64,000 bases of DNA from Bacteroides ovatus (GCF_001314995.1 NZ_CP012938.1:5952001-6016000), one strand, 5' to 3'. Counted from the stretch's first letter, positions 9,319 to 18,000 are shown. Notes: generated by a model not told the origin, from the letters alone. Numbers and translations are program-made.

Positions 9319-9359
9319 AATATAATTATGAATAAGGTGGTAGGCGAAGATTTTCTATA

Positions 9360-9523
9360 AAATAAGAGCGGTTCCGCCTTTCCCGTTACTCTTCACCAAC
9401 CAGGCAGTGGGTGCATTAACACTCCACACGGGGGTACGAAACCGCCATATGAAGCATCAGGACAGGCATAAAAATGCCTGCCACGAAACGAGGCAGGTTC
9501 CCTGCCTGGTTGATATGAAGAGT
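9360..9523 (-). ncRNA. Structured non-coding RNA, 6S RNA (ssrS)-like candidate
   Basis: On the minus strand a TATCTTTG box (9528-9535) with TTGAC about 20 bases further upstream predicts a start at about 9521-9523. The first transcribed bases, ACTCTTCA, pair with TGAAGAGT at the far end (9388-9395), and AACCAGGCAG pairs with CTGCCTGGTT just inside, giving an 18-bp closing stem with a small bulge. The interior contains a 9-bp apical hairpin (GGCAGGCAT / ATGCCTGTC) and a partly unpaired middle. A long rod with a central bubble and no good reading frame is the general plan of 6S RNA, and E. coli ssrS is likewise co-transcribed with a downstream gene. It could instead be a structured leader of the 157-residue gene. 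The 3' end is uncertain (about 9355-9388). Confidence 0.6.
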
Positions 9524-9527
9524 ATCA

Positions 9528-9535
9528 CAAAGATA
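9528..9535 (-). promoter_or_regulatory. Promoter -7 box of the structured RNA
   Basis: Minus-strand TATCTTTG, a full TAnnTTTG match, placed so that transcription would begin exactly at the closing stem of the RNA. TTGACAAAG lies upstream at a spacing consistent with a -33 element. Confidence 0.65.
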
Positions 9536-9763
9536 CGACAATTTTCTTCTTTGTCAAGAATAAAAGGAAAAATTAAAGGTAGGAGTAAGCATCTTTCTTT
9601 TTCATTTAGTATATACTAATACCTTATATTAACCGATATTGGAATTTTCTATTTTTTATGCGGAAATACATTAGACTTGTATTTGTTTAGTTTCTATTTG
9701 TATGGAAATGAATGAAACAGTGCGAAAATGAGTGAAACTGTATGGATTCGGTCATACACAATA

Positions 9764-9880
9764 GAAAAAACATCTATCATACTATCATTCATTTTAATAA
9801 TATTCTAATTATCAAAAGAATAAGTATGATAGATAGCTCTAAAAAAATGTATCTATCATACTTTTATTAGTAAAAAGGGA
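9764..9880. repeat. Left arm of a large imperfect inverted repeat
   Basis: About 117 bases that match, in reverse complement and with scattered mismatches, the segment at 10237-10354. The arm itself contains several copies of a TATGATAGATA-type motif in both directions (near 9771, 9823, 9849 and 9881). There is no coding frame. Confidence 0.8.
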
Positions 9881-10019
9881 CATCTATCATTCCTATACTG
9901 TATCTATTTTAGTGTAGCATTAGGTGAGATAATCCATTTAAAGACATACGAATGCACACTTTATAGGATGATAACCTGTATTTGACAGCTTAATTATCTA
10001 TGGGGAGCGGCAGTATTTC

Positions 10020-10109
10020 TATAGTTCACAAGTGTGTGCCGTACAGCCCACGCATGTAAACCATACAGCCTACATATGCGGGCTATGCAGCACACACTTG
10101 TGGGCTATA
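10020..10109. repeat. 90-base hairpin in the centre of the inverted repeat
   Basis: The outer arms TATAGTTCACAAGTGTGTGC and GCACACACTTGTGGGCTATA pair at 18 of 20 positions. The inner arms TACAGCCCACGCATGTA and TACATATGCGGGCTATG extend the stem almost to the loop. It lies inside the gene-free region between the two 117-base arms. Function unknown; it could be a terminal structure of a non-autonomous element. Confidence 0.65.
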
Positions 10110-10236
10110 AACTTATCGCCGTTTAAGTGGGATTTTTGAGCTGCGATATTCGGATTTATATGGCTTCATTATGACAAAAACAAGCCGTCTTATGCTTATA
10201 GGATATTTATACGGCTATTTTGTAGATGATAGGTAA

Positions 10237-10354
10237 CCCGTTTTTACTGGTAAAAGTATGATAGATACATTTTTTTAAAGCTATCTATCATAGATATTAC
10301 AGTGATAATTAAAACATTACTAAAATGAATGATAGTATGATAGATAGTTTTTTC
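10237..10354. repeat. Right arm of a large imperfect inverted repeat
   Basis: Reverse-complement partner of 9764-9880. It carries TATGATAGATA-type motifs near 10256, 10281 and 10335. The two arms enclose about 355 bases including the central hairpin. The arm ends about 150 bases before the ATG of the PD-(D/E)XK gene. Confidence 0.8.
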
Positions 10355-10468
10355 ATTATGTAATGTTTAGTTCAAGCTCCTATACTATGAATTAGTTCAA
10401 ATCCATACTGTTATGAATATTGAAGTTTTCTTTTATCCTATCTTTGAGGAAATTCAACAAAAAAACTC

Positions 10469-10476
10469 TATCTTTG
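10469..10476 (+). promoter_or_regulatory. -7 box of the nuclease/transposase gene
   Basis: TATCTTTG, 27 bases before the chosen ATG. An identical TATCTTTG lies 30 bases upstream at 10439-10446, whose TTTG may double as the -33 element (22-base spacing) or mark a second promoter. Confidence 0.55.
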
Positions 10477-10502
10477 TTTTATAATTGAGACACAACATAA
10501 TA

Positions 10503-11327
10503 ATGGGAAGATTTATCAATCCCTTTACCGATTTTGGCTTTAAGTTTTTATTCGGCAGAGAGGTAGAAAAGGAGTTGTTAATTGACTTCTTGAATGATTT
10601 GCTCGTAGGAGAGCATGTAATTACCGACATTCAGTTCCTTAACAACGAACAGCAGCCGGAAGTAAAAACAGAACGAGGACTTATCTATGATATATATTGC
10701 AGAACCAATACAGGGGAGCATATTATCGTAGAAATGCAGAACCGGGAGCAGCCTTACTTTAAAGACCGTGCCCTCTTCTATCTCTCTAGGGCTATAACTC
10801 AACAAGCGAGAAAGGGAATTTGGAACTTTCAATTAGATGCTGTGTATGGAGTGTTCTTCATGAACTTCGTGATGGACAAGGATATACCCTCTAAAATCAG
10901 AACGGATGTTATCCTTTCTGACAGGGATACAGGTAAGCTTTTCAACAGTAAGTTCCGGCAAATCTTTATTGAATTGCCGAACTTTAATAAAGAAGAGGAT
11001 GAATGTGAAAATGATTTTGAACGCTGGATTTATATATTAAAGCACATGGATACACTTGATCGAATGCCTTTCAAGGCTCGTAAAGCCGTTTTTGAACGAC
11101 TAGAAAAGTTGGCCTCCAAAGCGAATATGACCCAAGAGGAAAGAATGCAGTACGAGGAAGAATGGAAAGTTTACAACGATTATTTTAATACGTTGGATTT
11201 TGCAGAACAAAAAGGAATGCAAAAGGGTATACGAGAAACAGCCCGTAAATTGAAAGAGCTAGGAGTAGCTGATGATATTATCATAAAATCTACGGGTATT
11301 TCGAAAGAAGAAATAGAGAAATTATAA
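10503..11327 (+). CDS. PD-(D/E)XK nuclease-family transposase (Rpn / PDDEXK_2 type)
   Basis: A 274-residue protein of the Rpn/PDDEXK_2 group, common in many copies in Bacteroides. It opens with the family signature MGRFINPFTDFGFKFLFG, followed by the nuclease core: E-x-K-T-E-R-G-L-I-Y-D-I-Y-C and later HIIVEMQNREQPYFKDRALFY, giving the D...E-x-Q motif. The C-terminus is charged and helical (QKGMQKGIRETARKLKELGV...SKEEIEKL), as usual for the family. Known members promote recombination or nick DNA; true transposition is mostly inferred. The ATG at 10503 is chosen over an upstream TTG because the family motif starts there and the TTG lies practically at the predicted transcription start. It is followed by a clear terminator. 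Confidence 0.85.
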   Translation: MGRFINPFTDFGFKFLFGREVEKELLIDFLNDLLVGEHVITDIQFLNNEQQPEVKTERGLIYDIYCRTNTGEHIIVEMQNREQPYFKDRALFYLSRAITQQARKGIWNFQLDAVYGVFFMNFVMDKDIPSKIRTDVILSDRDTGKLFNSKFRQIFIELPNFNKEEDECENDFERWIYILKHMDTLDRMPFKARKAVFERLEKLASKANMTQEERMQYEEEWKVYNDYFNTLDFAEQKGMQKGIRETARKLKELGVADDIIIKSTGISKEEIEKL

Positions 11328-11347
11328 TCTTTCTCCTATTATTAATC

Positions 11348-11382
11348 AACGACTCATGCATTCAAACATGAGTCGTTTTTGT
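11348..11382 (+). terminator. Terminator after the PD-(D/E)XK gene
   Basis: AACGACTCATG (11348-11358) pairs perfectly with CATGAGTCGTT (11367-11377), followed by TTTTTG. Typical intrinsic terminator. Confidence 0.85.
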
Positions 11383-11476
11383 TTATTCTTATATCTATAT
11401 TAATCCAATGAAGAGGTTCCTGCCCTTGATAACTCTTTTTAGTAGCTTAATTCCATTGCTTTTCGATATTCTTTTT

Positions 11477-11484
11477 TATATTTG
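11477..11484 (+). promoter_or_regulatory. -7 box of the DUF5686 gene
   Basis: TATATTTG matches the consensus and ends only 9 bases before the ATG at 11494, predicting a leader of a few bases or none. Confidence 0.5.
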
Positions 11485-11493
11485 CCTGCGTTA

Positions 11494-13701
11494 ATGAAGG
11501 AGATACGACGATTGAGAGATAAAATATTGATAGGATGCATATTGTGTCTGTTCTCTTTTATACCAAAGGGGGCAGCCAATAATTATATAATGAATCCTTA
11601 TACCCATCAGGAAATCTCCGCCGACTCCATTATAGAACGTGTAATGACTTTTGCACCTTTGTATGAAACGATCGTCAGCGATTATCGTGCGAACCTATAT
11701 ATAAAAGGTAAGATGGACATTCAGAAGAAGAATTTTATTCTTCGTTATGTACCTTCTATGTTTCGTTTGCAAAAGGGGGTTCGCGAATATCTGCTTGAAA
11801 CATATAGTGATCTTCATTATACGGCTCCCAATATTTACGATCAAAAAGTAAAAGCCTCCCAGGGAACAGTGAGGGGAAACAGGGGATTGCCGGGGTTGCT
11901 AGAATACTTTAATGTAAATATCTACTCTTCATCTCTGCTGAACGATGAACGCTTATTATCACCACTGGCTAAAAACGGACAGAAATACTATAAATACCGA
12001 ATAGACAGCGTGATGGGAGACCCTAATAATCTGGATTATCGAATCCGTTTTATTCCCCGTACCAAGAGCGATCAGTTGGTGGGTGGCTATATGGTGGTCA
12101 GCAGTAACGTTTGGAGTGTTCGTGAAATTCGTTTTTCGGGAAGATCGGAGCTGATAACATTTACCTGTTGGATTCAGATGGGAGATGTAGGCAAGAAAAA
12201 TGAATTCCTGCCGGTGCGTTATGACGTAGAAGCTCTTTTCAAATTTCTCGGAAATAAGGTGGATGGTAATTACACCGCTTCTTTAGATTATAAATCCATC
12301 GAACTGAAAGAAAAAAAGGTGCGCAAGAAAGAGAAGAGAAAATATAACCTTTCGGAATCTTTCTCTTTACAGTGTGACACGAACGCTTATAAGACGGACG
12401 CCTCTACCTTTGCTATCATGCGGCCGATTCCTTTGAATGAAAGTGAGAAAAAACTATATCATGACTATACGCTTAGACGTGACACGACAACGGTAGAAAA
12501 GCCGTCCAAGAGTCAGGCCTTTTGGGGAACGATGGGTGATTTGATGGTAGAAGATTATAAATTCAATTTGTCCAATATCGGAAGTGTGCGATTTTCTCCG
12601 TTTATCAATCCGCTCTTATTCAGTTATAGTGGAAGCAATGGTTTGTCTTATCGACAGGATTTTCGTTATAACCGTCTTTTCAGAGGGGATAAGTTACTTC
12701 GCATTGTGCCTAAACTCGGATACAACTTTACGCGTAAGGAATTCTACTGGTCATTGAATGCCGATTTTGAATACTGGCCGCAGAAACGGGGATTCTTCCG
12801 GTTGAATGTGGGTAACGGTAACCGTATTTATAGTAGTAAAGTGCTGGACGAACTGAAAGCTATGCCGGACAGTATCTTCAATTTCGATTTAATTCATCTC
12901 GATTATTTTAAGGACTTGTATTTCAATTTCCGTCATACCGTTGAAGTAGTCAACGGACTGGATATCGGTCTGGGTTTCTCTGCCCATAAAAGAACAGCGG
13001 TAGAGCCTTCCCGTTTTGTGATTACCGGTGATTATCCGATGCCGCCCCCGGAATTTATGGATAAATTCAAGAACACTTATATCAGTTTTGCTCCCCGCAT
13101 CCGGATAGAGTGGACTCCGGGACTCTATTATTATATGAACGGAAAGCGAAAGATTAACCTCCATTCTTTATACCCGACTTTCTCGGTCGATTATGAACGA
13201 GGTATTAAAGGAGTGTTCAAGAGTACGGGTGAATATGAAAGAATAGAGTTTGACCTTCAGCATCAAATCCGGTTGGGATTGATGCGTAATATTTATTATC
13301 GTTTCGGATTCGGAGCATTCACCAATCAGGATGAGTTGTATTTTGTGGACTTTGCCAATTTCTCCCGCCATAATCTTCCCGTAGGTTGGAATGATGAAAT
13401 CGGCGGAGTATTTCAGGTGCTTGACTCACGTTGGTATAACTCCTCCCGCCGTTATGTAAGGGGGCATTTCACCTACGAAGCTCCGTTCCTTATTCTCCGG
13501 CATCTGATGAAGTATACCCGTTATGTGCAGAATGAACGTATTTATATCAGTGCCCTCTCTATGCCGCACCTTCAACCTTATCTGGAAGTAGGATATGGCA
13601 TCGGTACGCATATTTTCGACGTAGGAGTTTTTGTGAGTAGCGAAAACTGGAAATTTGGAGGAATAGGCTGTAAGTTCACGTTTGAGTTGTTCAACCGATA
13701 G
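11494..13701 (+). CDS. DUF5686-family outer-membrane-type protein
   Basis: A 735-residue exported protein. An N-terminal signal segment (KILIGCILCLFSFIPKGAAN) is followed by a region about 40-290 typical of DUF5686 (SIIERVMTFAPLYETIVSDYRANLYIKGK), and a C-terminal part rich in alternating aromatic beta-strand segments (RYNRLFRGDKLLRIVPKLGYNF; YRFGFGAFTNQDELYFVDF) ending CKFTFELFNR, consistent with an outer-membrane beta-barrel. Many relatives begin with a carboxypeptidase-regulatory-like domain; this one does not. The ATG at 11494 is used rather than a TTG 12 bases upstream that lies inside the promoter box. The role of the family is not established. Confidence 0.8.
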   Translation: MKEIRRLRDKILIGCILCLFSFIPKGAANNYIMNPYTHQEISADSIIERVMTFAPLYETIVSDYRANLYIKGKMDIQKKNFILRYVPSMFRLQKGVREYLLETYSDLHYTAPNIYDQKVKASQGTVRGNRGLPGLLEYFNVNIYSSSLLNDERLLSPLAKNGQKYYKYRIDSVMGDPNNLDYRIRFIPRTKSDQLVGGYMVVSSNVWSVREIRFSGRSELITFTCWIQMGDVGKKNEFLPVRYDVEALFKFLGNKVDGNYTASLDYKSIELKEKKVRKKEKRKYNLSESFSLQCDTNAYKTDASTFAIMRPIPLNESEKKLYHDYTLRRDTTTVEKPSKSQAFWGTMGDLMVEDYKFNLSNIGSVRFSPFINPLLFSYSGSNGLSYRQDFRYNRLFRGDKLLRIVPKLGYNFTRKEFYWSLNADFEYWPQKRGFFRLNVGNGNRIYSSKVLDELKAMPDSIFNFDLIHLDYFKDLYFNFRHTVEVVNGLDIGLGFSAHKRTAVEPSRFVITGDYPMPPPEFMDKFKNTYISFAPRIRIEWTPGLYYYMNGKRKINLHSLYPTFSVDYERGIKGVFKSTGEYERIEFDLQHQIRLGLMRNIYYRFGFGAFTNQDELYFVDFANFSRHNLPVGWNDEIGGVFQVLDSRWYNSSRRYVRGHFTYEAPFLILRHLMKYTRYVQNERIYISALSMPHLQPYLEVGYGIGTHIFDVGVFVSSENWKFGGIGCKFTFELFNR

Positions 13702-13716
13702 TTTTCTTCGTTCCGG

Positions 13717-13747
13717 TTGTTTTATCGAAAGATTTTAGTTATCTTTG
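13717..13747 (+). promoter_or_regulatory. Promoter of the retron
   Basis: TTG at 13717-13719 and TATCTTTG at 13740-13747, 20 bases apart, form a good Bacteroides -33/-7 promoter. The predicted start (about 13752-13754) coincides with the beginning of the a1 repeat of the retron RNA. Confidence 0.7.
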
Positions 13748-13750
13748 TAT

Positions 13751-13880
13751 AAGAGAGGATGAGGGCAGAATTTAGCATCAAAGAGGTGTAGTCGCCTCAT
13801 AAGCACAGGTATTTTCCTAGAAAATAAATTCTAAGGTATAAATACCTAAATTTATTTTAGTAAATAACTCATCCTCTCTT
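13751..13880 (+). ncRNA. Retron msr-msd non-coding RNA
   Basis: This 130-base segment directly upstream of the retron reverse transcriptase has the layout of a retron RNA. AAGAGAGGATGAG (13751-13763, a1) is perfectly complementary to CTCATCCTCTCTT (13868-13880, a2). After a1 comes TTTAGC (13773-13776 region), which resembles the TTAGC branching-guanosine site. An msr hairpin GAGGTG-TAGT-CGCCTC follows at 13783-13798. The msd is a long AT-rich hairpin: CTAGAAAATAAATT (13817-13830) pairs with AATTTATTTTAG (13849-13860), and AGGTAT/ATACCT closes its tip; AGGTATTT at 13807-13814 offers an alternative pairing. A run of Ts just after a2 (about 13885-13891) could also make the a1/a2 stem act as a partial terminator before the RT gene. 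Confidence 0.8.
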
Positions 13881-13906
13881 CTCTCTTTTTTATATGCATA
13901 TACAAA

Positions 13907-15037
13907 ATGGACGGAATTTTAATAACGATCATTGTTATCACCGCTTTCCTTGTTTATAAGATAATTTCTTCAAGCAGGAAACAGGAGGGGTATAAAAGAT
14001 GGAAAGCAACAAGCAGTGGTAAGGAAGAAAAGACTACTAAGGTAAAATGGGAACACGGAGCCTGGCTTAGGCATGCTTTGGGGGGAACTGTTCCGAGAAC
14101 GCAGTATGTTCAAAAGTTTGATGAATCGGCTGTTGTTTGGTGCGCCAACTTGTTGGGAGTGGAAACGGCACGGTTGAAGGAAATTCTACGGGATGTTTCC
14201 GAACATTACCGGGAGTTCTGGATGAGAAAAAGAAAGGGAGGTTATCGGATGATTTCTGCTCCTGACAAAGAATTACAATCTATTCAAACCACTATTAATT
14301 CTCGAATATTATCATCTGTGACAATGATTTATCCGGCGGCAGTAGGTTTCCGGAGCGGTCATTCTGTGGTTGATAATGCCAGTCCCCATCTGGGAAAACG
14401 GTATGTCTTGAAAATGGATATTCATGATTTTTTCTTTTCGATACGGAGCCGGAGGGTGAAAAAGACATTTGAGAAGATTGGTTATCCGGAAAATGTGTCT
14501 AAGGTATTGGGAGTGTTGTGCTGCTTGTACAGGCACTTGCCGCAGGGAGCGCCTACAAGTCCGGCGTTAAGCAATATCGTGGGGTATGAGATGGATAAGA
14601 AATTGGCGGCACTGGCAGCGGAATACGGACTGGCTTATACCCGTTATGCCGATGACCTGACTTTTTCGGGAGATGTGTTTCCCAAAGAACAAATCATTCC
14701 CCGGATCAAACAAATCATCCGTGATGAGAAATTCGAACCGAATCATAAGAAGACCCGTTTTATCAATGAGTATGGCAGGAAGATTATTACAGGAGTATCT
14801 GTTTCTTCCGGTGCGAAACTGACAATCCCTAAAGCCAGAAAGAGAGAGATCCGGAAGAATGTCTATTTTATCCTGACAAAAGGCTTGGCGGAACATCAGC
14901 GCCGGATTGGCTCGAGTGATCCTGTCTATCTGAAACGGCTGATTGGAGAACTTTGTTATTGGCGGTCAATAGAACCGGACAATGCGTATGTATCCGATTC
15001 TATTAACCGTTTGAAATGTTTGGAGAAAGGGTATTAA
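13907..15037 (+). CDS. Retron reverse transcriptase with an N-terminal membrane helix
   Basis: A 376-residue RT that should copy the upstream msr-msd RNA into branched single-stranded DNA. Retron hallmarks are all present: NASPH at 157-161 (NAxxH motif), catalytic Asp in LKMDIHDFF (171), QGAPTSP at 213-219, the YADD active site at 247-250, and ITGVSV at 294-299 (VTG-like motif). Residues 4-20 (ILITIIVITAFLVYKII) form a single hydrophobic helix followed by a basic linker, predicting a membrane-anchored enzyme; most retron RTs lack this. The ATG lies 27 bases after the a2 repeat. The gene ends one base before the stop of the convergent helicase-nuclease gene. No separate retron effector (ATPase/HNH, nucleoside transferase, two-helix membrane protein) is recognisable beside it. 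The exact retron type was not assigned. Confidence 0.9.
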   Translation: MDGILITIIVITAFLVYKIISSSRKQEGYKRWKATSSGKEEKTTKVKWEHGAWLRHALGGTVPRTQYVQKFDESAVVWCANLLGVETARLKEILRDVSEHYREFWMRKRKGGYRMISAPDKELQSIQTTINSRILSSVTMIYPAAVGFRSGHSVVDNASPHLGKRYVLKMDIHDFFFSIRSRRVKKTFEKIGYPENVSKVLGVLCCLYRHLPQGAPTSPALSNIVGYEMDKKLAALAAEYGLAYTRYADDLTFSGDVFPKEQIIPRIKQIIRDEKFEPNHKKTRFINEYGRKIITGVSVSSGAKLTIPKARKREIRKNVYFILTKGLAEHQRRIGSSDPVYLKRLIGELCYWRSIEPDNAYVSDSINRLKCLEKGY

Positions 15038-15038
15038 T

Positions 15039-18000
15039 CTAATTGGCAATCGTTACCCGTTCATTTTCTATCTTGGCGTAATGTCTTTTCACTGCTTCGC
15101 GAATACCTCTTTGCATGGCAGCGTCTATGTTCGATCCCATACGGGCAAAGCCGAACTGTTGTGCGCATGCTTTTATCAAATCTGCCGCAGGTAGGCTGAT
15201 GGAGTCGGTCAATAGTTGCCGGATGGCATTGGCTATCTCTTCAGGTGGTATGTCTGTCGCTTCCCGGTCGGAAACCGGGCGATAGATTGAATAGGAAGCG
15301 CATTGCTCTTTGTCGTTCCAGCAGAAGACAAGTCCTTCGTATTCTGTGCGATAGATATTCAATGTGTCGAGTGCTGTTTCTATCTGTGCCTCTACCCGTG
15401 TTCCCAAGCGGCTGATTCCCCATTCGGACAGGATTTTCTTACAGAGCAGGGATTTACTGATTGGCGCCTCGCTTTCCATAATCTTCCGTATTTGGGAGAG
15501 GAGGATAGAGTAACTGTCCGTAAAGAAAAAGTCTTCCGGTGAATAACTGTATGGGGTAATCTTTGCAAACTTGTACTTTTGTTCTATCCGGTTTTGCGTA
15601 GAAAGAACGGAAGCAGCTTGCTTTTCAGGGGCAGCAGGCGATGCCTTGAGCACGAATGAAATTTCATTGTTGGTTATCTGTGCCGTCGGTGCAGGTGCTG
15701 CCACTTCTGTCGGAGTTGAGTTAATTCCGGCTGTTGTCATAGAGCCGACCTTTGAACTCTTTTTTCGGGCGATAGCCTCTTGGATAGTTGCTATTACTTC
15801 GTCCGGCTTTTCCCACCAGTCCATTGTCCATATCCGGTAGATGTCCCATCCGAGTGCTTTCAATACATTATTCTGCACAATTTCCCGGTCACGTGCGGTC
15901 TTGGTACGTTTGTAGTTTTTGCCGTCGCAGATAATACCTAACTGATATTTAGAGGTATTTTCGGTGTCGACGATACCTATGTCTATCTTGTATCCGGAGC
16001 AACCTATGTCTGTATGCACGGTGTAACCCAATGAGCGCAGTCTGTCGGCAATGATCGTTTCGATGGAGGCTGTTGCTTCCGACAGTTGTCTTGGCACACT
16101 GCTGATGGTGCTTCGGGTTCCCTTCTCCGCATATTCGAGGAAACGTTTTAGTCCGGCTACTCCAATAGAAGAAGTCCGGTTCAGGTCGATCATCTCCGAC
16201 CTTAGGGTGGAATAGATAATCATCTCATACCGGGCACGGGAAACGGCTACATTCAATCTTCTTTCGCCGCCTGCCCGGTTCAGTGGTCCGAAATTCATGC
16301 TGACGCGCCCTTCTGCATCCGGGCCATAGCCCACAGAGAAGAGAATAACATCGCGTTCGTCTCCCTGCACATTCTCCAGATTCTTGATAAATAACGGTTC
16401 GTCGCATTCCAGCGCAAGAGTTTCCAGTTCGGGGTAAAAGATAAAAAGGTCGGATAATAGGTCTTCTATCAAGGCTTGTTGGACAATGCTGAAAGTGACT
16501 ACACCGATACTTTTCTTTCTTAATTCCTCGCTTCTCAATCTTCTGGCTATTTCGTCCACCACAGCTTGAGCTTCCGCCCGGTTCTGGCGCGACTTGCCTT
16601 TATCATAGTAACCGTTGATGTTGACTATCCTGACTTTCGATTCAATGTTGTCCGGTGAGGGGAAAGTCATCAGTTTGTTATCGTAATATTCGGAGTTGCT
16701 GAAAGCGATGAGGCTCTCATGTTTGCTTCGGTAGTGCCATAATAAATATTTGGAAGGGATAGACAGAGCGAGACAGTCGTCAAGGATACTCTCCAAATCT
16801 TCCATTTCAATGTTGTCTTCATCAATGGTGTTGACCGAGAAGAAACTGGTAGGAGGCATTTGTTTCGGGTCGCCTACGATAATGACGTTTTTACCCCGTG
16901 CAATGGCGCCCACCGCTTCATAAGTAGGCATCTGTGAGGCTTCATCAAAGACAATCAAATCAAATTTATCAGCGTCCGTATCGATGAATTGAGCGACGGA
17001 AAGAGGACTCATCAGCATACACGGGCACATGCGCGACAACAAAGTGGGAATTTGGTCGAATAGCTTGCGAATAGATATGCCGCGGGCATTGTTGCGGATA
17101 TTCTTTTGAAGGATACCCACTTCGGAACTTTGGATGGCTTCGTGAGTGAAAGACGGAATGTTGGAGGCCAACCGGGCAAATAATTCTCTTTGGGTCGTTT
17201 CTTCGAATTTGGCGGATATTTGTTTGTATTTAGCAATGATATCATTGAATATCTTACCGTTGAATAATTCCAAAGTCGGCTCTTTGGCAATGATATACCG
17301 GATAGCCGCCTGATAGAAACTCTTGCGGAAGCTGTCTGTAAGTTGGCTGGTAGGAATATTCTTTTCTTTATATTCCGTCGCGATAAATCCTATTCCCAGA
17401 CTATGCAGGGTTTGGTAGGCTTGTAGCCACTGATACCAGTCCTTGAGCTTGTCGAGGTTCTCTTTCCAGGTTCGGGCTTTTGACAAGGCAATCGTTATCC
17501 AGTCGGCTGAATCGGTATAAAGTTCTTCGATCGAGATACCCAGCATGCCGGACAATTTCTTTTCGGTGGCTGTGAGTGTATCTGCGAGCTGATACAGTTC
17601 ATTGAAAGAATGAGCATGGATGTCTCTGAATGTTTGAATTCCTTCTGTGAGTTGTACGGACAAATTCTGCTTGATTTGCGAAACTTTGGCAATGTCTTTT
17701 GCGTAGTTCAACAAATGCGAATGAAGGGAAGTCATGTCGTCGATTATCTGCTCAATGGTGTTCCAATCCTCGTTCTTGCCGGGGCGTCCGAATAGGGAGG
17801 GAAGTTGCCCGATGTATTTCCGGACGGCTTCTGCTTCTTCCTGATACCGGATAATGCGGTGGAGCAGAGGTTTGATGTCTTCTGTTTCAATCGTTTTTAA
17901 AGCATATACGTTGATTGCCTTTCTGATTTTCCGTTGTCCGAAATATCTGGGAAGGAACCATTGATCGGATACCCGGTTCCATTCGGCTAACATCTGCTTT

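Larger units (their letters stand above)
9536..10502. other. Gene-free region of about 970 bases rich in inverted repeats
   Basis: No frame here looks like a gene. The region holds the 117-base inverted-repeat arms, the central 90-base hairpin, and at its right end two TATCTTTG boxes 30 bases apart (10439-10446 and 10469-10476) leading into the nuclease/transposase gene. It is more AT-rich than its flanks. Confidence 0.7.

Noticed and set aside
9764..10354. Possible CRISPR array because of the repeated TATGATAGATA motifs
   Set aside because: The motifs are short, alternate in orientation and have irregular spacing. There are no uniform spacers and no cas genes in the window.
10503..11327. 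Classical insertion sequence around the PD-(D/E)XK gene
   Set aside because: No terminal inverted repeats flank the gene itself; the large inverted repeat lies entirely to its left, and the family is not a DDE transposase.
13907..15037. Group II intron or diversity-generating retroelement as the source of the RT
   Set aside because: There is no maturase or HNH domain, no intron RNA domains V/VI, and no template/variable repeat pair. The NAxxH and VTG-like motifs with an a1/a2-flanked RNA fit a retron.
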